Source of the DNA: Bradyrhizobium oropedii
GTDB taxonomy: Bacteria > Pseudomonadota > Alphaproteobacteria > Rhizobiales > Xanthobacteraceae
NCBI RefSeq assembly: GCF_020889685.1
Contig: NZ_JACMYO010000007.1
Coordinates: forward strand, 25,840-89,839
Direction: 5' to 3'
DNA length: 64,000 bases
Position numbers and translations under genes: made by a program. Positions 56,842-64,000 of this stretch are shown piece after piece (positions within the stretch are counted from its first letter, which is position 1; each line of letters opens with the position of its first letter). A model generated the notes under the pieces. It was not told where the DNA came from and did not search any database. It worked only from the letters and a program-made list of their open reading frames with translations.

Positions 56842-57969
56842 TTACGCCGCGTTCTTCTTGCGCATGCGGTCGATCAGCGCGTCTTCCCAATAGGACAGGC
56901 TGCCGAGACCAAGCGCAACGGCGTTGGCGCGGCGGTAGTACATGTGGCAGTCGAACTCCCAGGTGAAGCCCATGCCGCCATGGACCTGGATGTTGTTCTT
57001 GGCGCAGTGCTGGAACGCCTGCGTCGCGCTGATGCGCGCGGCGGCCGCGGCCTCCGGCAATTCGCCGGCATTGGTCGAGAGCGCCCAGGCGCCGTAGTAG
57101 CAATTCGAACGCGCCAGGGTCGCCGAGACATACATGTCGGCCAGCATGTGCTTGACCGCCTGGAACGAGCCGATCGGACGGCCGAATGCGATACGGTCGA
57201 GCGCATAGTCCCGGCCCATCTCCAGCGCGCGGTCGGCGCCGCCGACCTGCTCGAACGCCGTCAACACGGCGGCGCGATCCAGCACCTGGGTGATGACGCT
57301 CCAGCCCTCACCGGCCGCGCCGAGCGGCTCGGCCTTGGCGTCCTTGAAGGTGATCTCAGCCTGGCCGCGGGTGAGATCGATATTGGTCAGCGACTTGACC
57401 TCGACGCCACCGGCCTTGAGATCGACGATGAACAGGGAAATATCGGACTCGCGGCCGCTCGAACCGGTGCGCGCGGCGACAACAGCGAAATCGGCGATCG
57501 CACCGTCGGCAACCGGCTTCTTGACGCCGTTGAGCACGCCGCCATTGGCCGTGACCTTGATCGCCTTCGGCGACGGATTGCTTTTGCCCTCGAACAGCGC
57601 CAGCGTGCCGATGGCATCGCCGGAGGCGATCTTCGGCAGCCACTTCTGCTTCTGTGCGTCACTTCCTGCGATCAGGATCGCTTCGGCGGCGAGATAGACG
57701 GTGGAGGAGAACGGCACCGGCGCCAGCGCGCGGCCCATTTCCTCGGCGATCACGCAGAGCTCGAGATGACCGGCACCCGCGCCGCCGAACTGTTCCGGGA
57801 TCGCCACTCCAAGGAAGCCCATCTCGGCGAGGCCTTTCCATAGCGCCTTGTCGTAGGGCGCCTTGCCGTCGAGCACCTCGCGCACGGCCTTCGGCGGGCA
57901 CTGTTCGGTGAGGAACTTCCGCGCCTCGTCGCGCATCTGCTTCTGTTCGTCGGAGAAATCGAAATTCAT
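56842..57969 (-). CDS. Acyl-CoA dehydrogenase family protein (FadE, short form)
   Basis: 375 residues. Start MNFDFSDEQKQMRDEARKFLTEQCPP; an FAD segment GTLALFEGKSNPSPKAIKVTANGGVLNGVKKPVADGAIADFAVVAARTG that departs from the usual SEPxxGSD pattern; C-terminal QVHGGMGFTWEFDCHMYYRRA. Family members of this length often form alpha2beta2 complexes with the 400-residue type, in which each subunit supplies part of the FAD site. Whether this one has its own catalytic Glu is not clear. Confidence 0.9.
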   Translation of the reverse strand: MNFDFSDEQKQMRDEARKFLTEQCPPKAVREVLDGKAPYDKALWKGLAEMGFLGVAIPEQFGGAGAGHLELCVIAEEMGRALAPVPFSSTVYLAAEAILIAGSDAQKQKWLPKIASGDAIGTLALFEGKSNPSPKAIKVTANGGVLNGVKKPVADGAIADFAVVAARTGSSGRESDISLFIVDLKAGGVEVKSLTNIDLTRGQAEITFKDAKAEPLGAAGEGWSVITQVLDRAAVLTAFEQVGGADRALEMGRDYALDRIAFGRPIGSFQAVKHMLADMYVSATLARSNCYYGAWALSTNAGELPEAAAAARISATQAFQHCAKNNIQVHGGMGFTWEFDCHMYYRRANAVALGLGSLSYWEDALIDRMRKKNAA

Positions 57970-58008
57970 GGCGTTTTCCTTTTTCGTTCTTGTCGTTTCA
58001 ATTAGCCG

Positions 58009-58112
58009 TCATTCCGGGGCGCGCGAAGCGCGAGCCCGGAATCCATCGATCAACGGATTATGCGGCTTGATGGATTCCGGGCCTGCGCCTTGCGGCGCAT
58101 CCCGGAATGACG
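58009..58112. repeat. Palindromic repeat, family D
   Basis: Same family as 56739-56831: ends GTCATTCCGGGGCGCGCGAA and CATCCCGGAATGACG, inner arms CCGGAATCCATC / GATGGATTCCGG. Confidence 0.75.
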
Positions 58113-58133
58113 AGAGGAGAGAGTTTGGCTTCA

Positions 58134-59999
58134 TCACAGCACGATCACATCGTCGCCGGGCCTGCCGGCATAGAGCTTCTCCACCAGCGCGGCGCGGCGT
58201 TCGAGGCCGGCGCGCTGGTTGATGTAGCCCTTGTCGGTGAGCTCGTTGCCGTCGATCGACGGCGGCTCGACCATCAGCATCGCACGCGCAATGCGCATGC
58301 TGCTGCCGGTGTTGGATGCGTTGTGCGCCTGCAAACCATTCTTGAGACACGCGACCACCTCGGGATGCCGGATCACATCCTCGTAGCTCGCATCCGCATT
58401 GCCGACGAGTTGGCGGCAGGCGTGCAGGTTCGGCCAGCACAGCAGGCCGATGAACTCGCGATCCTGCCCCGCGACCAGCGCGTCATGCACGACCGGCGTC
58501 GCGGCAGCGATCGCATCGGTGCGCAGCGAGCCGACATGGACGAAGGTGCCGGTGGTCAGCTTGAAATCCTCGACCACGCGGCCGGCGAAGATGATGCCCT
58601 TCAGCGGATCCTCGGCATCCACGAACACGCCGGCATCGCCGATGCAGTAGAAGCCTTCCTCGTCGAACATCTTCGCCGTGAGGTCCGGCTGGCCGAAATA
58701 GCCGGGCGTGACGTTGACCCCGCGCAGCCGCAATTCGTATTTCGAGCCGCACGGCACCATCTTCAGCTCGACACCGGGGAACGGCAGGCCGATCAGGCCG
58801 ACGCGCTCGGTGTCCCAGTAGGTGCCGGTCGAGGTCGGCGCGGTCTCGGTCGAACCCCAGCCGGTGTAGAACACGATGCGCTCGCCCGTGGTCTTCACCG
58901 CAAGCGCCTGCATGCGGTCATAGAGATCGTCGGGCAGCCGGGCGCCGCCATAGGCCATGATCGAGAGGTTCTTGAAGAAGCTCTGGCACAACGCCTGGTC
59001 CTTCTCCATCGCAGCCGCGAGCGCCGCATAGCCGGCCGGCACGTTGGCGTAATAGGTCGGCGACACCTCGCGCAGGTTCCTGATGGTTTCCTCGAGCTGG
59101 CCCGGCATAGGCCGGCCGTCGTCGATGTAGAGCGTGCCGCCGTCGACCAGCACCGGATTGAACGCGGCGTTGCCGCCCATGGTGTGATTCCACGGCATCC
59201 AGTCGAGCACGGTCGGGATCGGGCCAGCGGTTTCACGCGGGCGCACCTGCATCATCATCGCCGCGTTGGCGCACATCATCTCCTGGGTGTTGATGACGGC
59301 TTTGGGCATGCCGGTCGAGCCCGAGGTGAACAGCAGCTTGCCTGTGGTGTCGGGCGTGATCTTCGCGATCGACGCGCCGACATCAGCCGTGACCTTCGTT
59401 GCCGCGAGCTCGGCAAAGGCCATGCTCTTGATGCCTTCACAGGGACGCAGGACGTGGACCACCGTGATGCCGGAGAGATCGATCGCCTTCAGTGCCTTCT
59501 CGAAGGCAGGTCCATCCTGCACCATCACGACGGCGGGCTTGATCAGGTTGAACAGATATTTGAGCTTGAGATGATCCTGGCTCATCAAGGAATAGGCCGG
59601 CGACACCGGCGCAGCCGGCAACCGCGCCTGCATCGCGGCCTGCGTTATCAGCGCGTGCTCGATCGAATTGCCGGACAGGATCGCAACGGGCCGGCCGTCG
59701 GTCACGCCGAGATCGAGCAGGCCTTGCGTCAGCGCATCGACGGTGCGCTTGGCTTCACCATAGGAGACCTTGCGCCACTGCCGGTCGGGGCCGCCGCGTT
59801 GCGCGAGCCAGATGCGCTCCGGCGCCCGCACCGCCCATTTGGCGAGATAGGCCGGAATATGCGTCTCGTAGGCCTGGAGCGGAATCCGCGACTTCAGGAC
59901 GATGGTGCCGTCGGCGCGCCGCTCGACCGCGATGTCACGTGCGAGCCAATCCACCTTACGGAAGGCGGGTTGCGTCAGCATCGCCGCGTCTCCATCCAT
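58134..59999 (-). CDS. Feruloyl-CoA synthase-type AMP-dependent ligase, second copy
   Basis: 621 residues from ATG 59999 with GGAG 7 bases upstream. P-loop FTSGSTGMPKAV at 224-235; YTGWGSTETAPTSTGTYWDTERVGLIGLPFPGVELKMVP; the characteristic FKLTTGTFVHVGSLRTDAIAAA near the end. It is homologous through its length to the ligase at 17424 (same WLPWNHT/WMPWNHT and NVPAGY/NVPKGY blocks), so the window holds two ligases of one subfamily. Here it would activate an acid that then enters the acyl-CoA dehydrogenases. Confidence 0.9.
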   Translation of the reverse strand: MDGDAAMLTQPAFRKVDWLARDIAVERRADGTIVLKSRIPLQAYETHIPAYLAKWAVRAPERIWLAQRGGPDRQWRKVSYGEAKRTVDALTQGLLDLGVTDGRPVAILSGNSIEHALITQAAMQARLPAAPVSPAYSLMSQDHLKLKYLFNLIKPAVVMVQDGPAFEKALKAIDLSGITVVHVLRPCEGIKSMAFAELAATKVTADVGASIAKITPDTTGKLLFTSGSTGMPKAVINTQEMMCANAAMMMQVRPRETAGPIPTVLDWMPWNHTMGGNAAFNPVLVDGGTLYIDDGRPMPGQLEETIRNLREVSPTYYANVPAGYAALAAAMEKDQALCQSFFKNLSIMAYGGARLPDDLYDRMQALAVKTTGERIVFYTGWGSTETAPTSTGTYWDTERVGLIGLPFPGVELKMVPCGSKYELRLRGVNVTPGYFGQPDLTAKMFDEEGFYCIGDAGVFVDAEDPLKGIIFAGRVVEDFKLTTGTFVHVGSLRTDAIAAATPVVHDALVAGQDREFIGLLCWPNLHACRQLVGNADASYEDVIRHPEVVACLKNGLQAHNASNTGSSMRIARAMLMVEPPSIDGNELTDKGYINQRAGLERRAALVEKLYAGRPGDDVIVL

Positions 60000-60040
60000 T
60001 TTGCGTCTCCCGGAATTCTTGTCCTTTTGAGGATCTGTTC

Positions 60041-60847
60041 TCAGCGCCTGATATAGACAGGCTTTCGTTTCTCGAGAAAGGCCTTGATGCCTTCCTGGAA
60101 ATCTTCGGAGCGGCTACACAGCACCTGATTGCGATCTTCCATCGCAATCACGGCTTCGATCGAGCCGGCATCGACGCTCATGTTGATGCATTCTTTCGAG
60201 AGGCGGAGCCCGACCGGCGAGGCCGTCATCATCGCATCGACGTAAGGGTTGGCAGCAGCTTCGAGATCGGCGGCCTCGACCACCTCGGACACCAGGCCGA
60301 CGGCAAGCGCGCGGTCGGCATAAATGAAACGTCCGGTGAGGATCAATTCGGAAGCCACCGACACCCCGACGAGGCGCGGCAGGAAATAGCTGGTGCCGAT
60401 GTCGCAGCCCCCCAAGCCGAGCTTGATGAAGGCACAATTCATCCGCGCGTTCTTCGCCGCGATGCGGATGTCGGCGGCGAGCGCCAGCGCAAAGCCGCCG
60501 CCGGCGGCCGCCCCTTGCACCAGCGCGATGATCGGCTGCGGACAGCGCCGCATCAGCATCACGATGTCGGCGATGCGCCGCTGCGAGTCCAGCGACTCCG
60601 TGACGCCGGGCGGCTCGGTCTGCCCGCCGCGGCGGGCCATCGCGTGCTTGAGATCGAGCCCGGCGCAGAAATTCGCACCGGCCCCCTTCAGCACCACGAC
60701 CCGGGTGTCGCGATTACGCTGCAAGCTTTGGAAATAGACGTTGAGCGCATCGATCATCGTGGGATCGAGCGCGTTGAGGCTTTCCGGGCGATTGAGCGTG
60801 ACCCAATCTGTTCCGTCATGATGTTCGATCAGCAGCGGATTTGTCAC
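60041..60847 (-). CDS. Enoyl-CoA hydratase/isomerase family protein
   Basis: 268 residues from GTG 60847 with GGGAG 6 bases upstream. Crotonase motifs: FCAGLDLKHAMARRGG, LVQGAAAGGGFALALAADIRIAAKNARMNCAFIKLGLGGCDIGTSYFLPRLVG. It follows the SDR gene with a repeat in between and precedes the ligase by 41 bases. It presumably hydrates the enoyl-CoA produced by the dehydrogenases of the same row. Confidence 0.88.
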   Translation of the reverse strand: MTNPLLIEHHDGTDWVTLNRPESLNALDPTMIDALNVYFQSLQRNRDTRVVVLKGAGANFCAGLDLKHAMARRGGQTEPPGVTESLDSQRRIADIVMLMRRCPQPIIALVQGAAAGGGFALALAADIRIAAKNARMNCAFIKLGLGGCDIGTSYFLPRLVGVSVASELILTGRFIYADRALAVGLVSEVVEAADLEAAANPYVDAMMTASPVGLRLSKECINMSVDAGSIEAVIAMEDRNQVLCSRSEDFQEGIKAFLEKRKPVYIRR

Positions 60848-60890
60848 ATCTTGCTCCCGCCCGTTCAGCGAACACGATGCTCGTTGCTGC

Positions 60891-61032
60891 GCCCTCTCCC
60901 CTTGTGGGAGAGGGCATGTTCGCTGTCAGCTTTGCATTCGATTGGGTGAGGGGTCTCTCTCCGCGGAGAGAACCCCTCATCCGTCGCGGACTGCGTCCGC
61001 GCCACCTTCTCCCACAGGGGGAGAAGGGAAGA
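60891..61032. repeat. Palindromic repeat, family E
   Basis: Inverted repeat between SDR and hydratase genes: CCCTCTCCCCTTGTGGGAGA and its partner TCTCCCACAGGGGGAGAAGG, inner arms GGTGAGGGG / CCCCTCATCC. Related to the element inside the TRAP operon at 22977. Confidence 0.7.
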
Positions 61033-61047
61033 AGAGCGGCGCTCGCG

Positions 61048-61806
61048 CTAGCGCGGGGCCATGCGGATGGCGCCGTCGAGGCGGATGGTTTCGCCGTTGA
61101 GCATCGGGTTCTCGACGATGTGGACCGCGAGGTTGCCGTACTCCGAAGCGTCGCCGAGGCGGGCCGGATGCGGCACCTGGGCGCCGAGGCTCTTGCGGGC
61201 TTCTTCGTTGAGGCCCATCAGCAGCGGCGTCAGGAACAGACCCGGTGCGATGGTATTGACGCGGATCTTCAGGCTGGCGAGGTCGCGCGCGGCCGGCAGC
61301 GTTAGGCCGACGACGCCGCCCTTCGAGGCGGAATAGGCGATCTGGCCGATCTGGCCTTCATAGGCCGCGACCGACGCGGTGTTGATCGCGACGCCGCGTT
61401 CCTCGCCGATCGGGGCTTCGGTCGCCAGCCGCTCGGCGAACAGGCGCAGCACGTTGAAGGTGCCGATCAGATTGACGTTGATGATGCGGACGAACTTCGC
61501 CAGCGGATAGACGCCGTCCTTGCCGACGATGCGCTGCGAGCCGCCGATGCCGGCGCAGTTCATCAGCACGCGAGCGATACCGTGCGCGGCCTCGGCCTTG
61601 GCGATCGCCGCCTTGATCGCTTCCTCGTCGGTGACGTCGGCATGCAGGGCAACGCCCTTCACTTCGGCGGCGACCTTCTCGGCGTTTTCCTTGTTCTGGT
61701 CGATCACGCCGATCTTGGCGCCCTTGGCGGCCATGGCGCGCGCGGTTGCGGCACCGAGGCCGGAGCCACCGCCGGTGATGAGAACGGCAACGTCTTTCAA
61801 CTGCAT
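61048..61806 (-). CDS. SDR-family 3-hydroxyacyl-CoA dehydrogenase, second copy
   Basis: 252 residues. Cofactor motif TGGGSGLG at 11-18, catalytic Ser145, Tyr158, Lys162 (YSASK). It aligns end to end with the SDR at 16642, down to the shared C-terminus RMAPR. HSD10-type NAD-dependent 3-hydroxyacyl-CoA dehydrogenase. It sits upstream of the hydratase and ligase, giving the order SDR, hydratase, ligase, dehydrogenases on the minus strand. Confidence 0.9.
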   Translation of the reverse strand: MQLKDVAVLITGGGSGLGAATARAMAAKGAKIGVIDQNKENAEKVAAEVKGVALHADVTDEEAIKAAIAKAEAAHGIARVLMNCAGIGGSQRIVGKDGVYPLAKFVRIINVNLIGTFNVLRLFAERLATEAPIGEERGVAINTASVAAYEGQIGQIAYSASKGGVVGLTLPAARDLASLKIRVNTIAPGLFLTPLLMGLNEEARKSLGAQVPHPARLGDASEYGNLAVHIVENPMLNGETIRLDGAIRMAPR

Positions 61807-61851
61807 GGGAACAACCTTTCCTTGAGCGTTTCTTCTCTAGACTTGAACTTG

Positions 61852-62574
61852 TTATCCGGCGGCGACCGCTGCCGTTTCCTTATCGGGATTGAGCACGCCG
61901 CCGAAGATCAAGGCTTCCATGTGCTTGATGTATTCGCGGCAGACCTCGTCGGTGACCGGACCGACGCCGACCGCGCGCGACATCGCGTGGCGGCCGAAGA
62001 ACAGGTGATCGCAGGCGCCGATCAGGCTGGTGTAGAACAGCACCGGATCGATCTTGCGGAATTCGCCGGCCTTGATGCCCTCCGCGAGCAGGCGACGATG
62101 AAAATCCAGCAGCGGCGCGACGAAGAATTTCGACACCTCGTTGGCCGCGGCAGGCGAACTCTCGTGCAGGAGATAATGAATCAGCCGGTTCATATAGGGG
62201 AACTGGTGATAGGCGCGGATGATGCCGCCGATATGCAGGCGCAGTTTCGCGGACGGCGTGATCGGCTGGCCGATGAGATATTCGAGCTGCGAGATCTCGG
62301 TGGCGGCGTCGCGCGCCAACAGCGCCAGCAACAGCCCGTCCTTGTTACCGAAATGATATTTCACCAGCGCGGCGTTGACGCCCGACTTCTGCGCGATGTC
62401 GGACAGCGAGACCTCGATCGAGGCGCGCTCGATCATCAGCTCGCTGGCTGCCACCAATAGCTTGTCGGCAGTGGCATTTTTGCCGGCCTGAAGTTTCGTC
62501 GGTACGCTGGTATTCAACTGCGCTCTGGTCCCGCTCTCTGGGTCTGGGCTCGACGGTAAATCGAGGCCGCACAT
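61852..62574 (-). CDS. TetR-family transcriptional regulator
   Basis: 240 residues from ATG 62574 (a GTG at 62595 would add seven). HTH: NATADKLLVAASELMIERASIEVSLSDIAQKSGVNAALVKYHFGNKDGLLLALL, followed by a large ligand domain. It is the first gene of the minus-strand row (45 bases before the SDR) and divergent from the thiolase, so it probably controls both directions, with an acyl-CoA as likely inducer. The start is uncertain because no ribosome site is obvious. Confidence 0.88.
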   Translation of the reverse strand: MCGLDLPSSPDPESGTRAQLNTSVPTKLQAGKNATADKLLVAASELMIERASIEVSLSDIAQKSGVNAALVKYHFGNKDGLLLALLARDAATEISQLEYLIGQPITPSAKLRLHIGGIIRAYHQFPYMNRLIHYLLHESSPAAANEVSKFFVAPLLDFHRRLLAEGIKAGEFRKIDPVLFYTSLIGACDHLFFGRHAMSRAVGVGPVTDEVCREYIKHMEALIFGGVLNPDKETAAVAAG

Positions 62575-62607
62575 AAGCCCATGGCGGGGCTGCACTCAAG
62601 AGTTAAT

Positions 62608-62629
62608 TGATTGATTGACTAAATGCTGA
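62608..62629. promoter_or_regulatory. Candidate TetR operator
   Basis: AT-rich imperfect dyad TTAATTGATTGATTGACTAA in the 118-base gap between the TetR and thiolase genes; 12 of 20 positions are self-complementary. It also contains three tandem TTGA units. Confidence 0.4.
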
Positions 62630-62692
62630 GCCGCCCCTTAGATCCGGCCCAACTCACAAGCCGCCCAATCCGGAACATCAGGGAGATCAGAC

Positions 62693-63865
<1,173 letters not shown>

Positions 63866-63905
63866 CGTCGCGAGAAACGAGGCACGCAGCCTCCACACAA
63901 CAGAT

Positions 63906-64000
63906 GTCGTCCCCGCGAACGCGGGGACCCATAACCACAGATGCCCGTGGTTAGGCCCGGCTGGGGCCACAACCCAGTCCAACAACAAAAATCGGTGGTT
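63906..64000. repeat. Palindromic repeat, family B, running to the window edge
   Basis: Begins GTCGTCCCCGCGAACGCGGG and continues ACCCATAACCACA, as in the copies at 20268 and 33661. The second half lies beyond the window or is degenerate. Confidence 0.6.

Overview
The window is GC-rich alphaproteobacterial chromosome, most probably Bradyrhizobium or a close relative. The reasons are the codon use, families of long palindromic intergenic repeats, many ABC, TRAP and acyl-CoA catabolic genes, a MlotiK1-like channel, and at least seven promoters of the EcfG (general stress sigma factor) type. No tRNA, rRNA or CRISPR array was seen.

Bases 1-10,400 hold a branched-chain-amino-acid-type ABC transporter (end of livF, livH, livM) followed by five tandem paralogous substrate-binding proteins. 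The first four each carry their own intrinsic terminator. The fifth runs into a glycerate 2-kinase/hydroxypyruvate reductase gene. Bases 10,500-25,600 look like one aromatic-acid catabolic locus. A MarR regulator is divergent from a second ABC system (livH, a fused livM-livG, livF, and a convergent binding protein). Then come enoyl-CoA hydratase, feruloyl/coumaroyl-type CoA ligase, SDR dehydrogenase and 4-hydroxybenzoyl-CoA-type thioesterase, a TRAP transporter with a DUF3237 protein, and pobA. Read together they suggest uptake and CoA-dependent beta-oxidative shortening of a hydroxycinnamate to 4-hydroxybenzoate and then protocatechuate. AT-rich GTTAT-containing sites lie in front of each unit.

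Bases 25,800-34,800 carry GSTs, a PaaI-type thioesterase, a LysR regulator, a flavin/PNPOx-fold protein, a WYL regulator with twin operators, a YkgJ-type cysteine-cluster protein, DUF3307, an unusual membrane-tethered TAXI binding protein and a Crp/Fnr regulator. Bases 34,900-45,800 form a stress islet. It holds many tiny genes (five paralogs of one microprotein family, several one- or two-helix membrane peptides, DUF6894, PRC-barrel, CsbD and DUF892 ferritin-like proteins), many of them behind GGAAC-N16/17-(C/G/A)GTT promoters. One such promoter is followed within about 100 bases by an intrinsic terminator and no ORF, which makes it a candidate stress-induced small RNA at about 42,675-42,769.

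Bases 45,885-46,818 are an IS5-family element inserted in a palindromic repeat. Beyond it are a DUF6537-like protein, a membrane-anchored cyclic-nucleotide-binding protein, a divergent MlotiK1-like gated K+ channel, an enoyl-CoA hydratase, a broken DUF6157 gene, a second WYL/GST pair and a nitroreductase. Bases 54,200-63,900 hold a second acyl-CoA degradation cluster: three acyl-CoA dehydrogenases, CoA ligase, enoyl-CoA hydratase, SDR and a TetR regulator, divergent from a thiolase. It parallels the first aromatic module and could supply the thiolase that module lacks.
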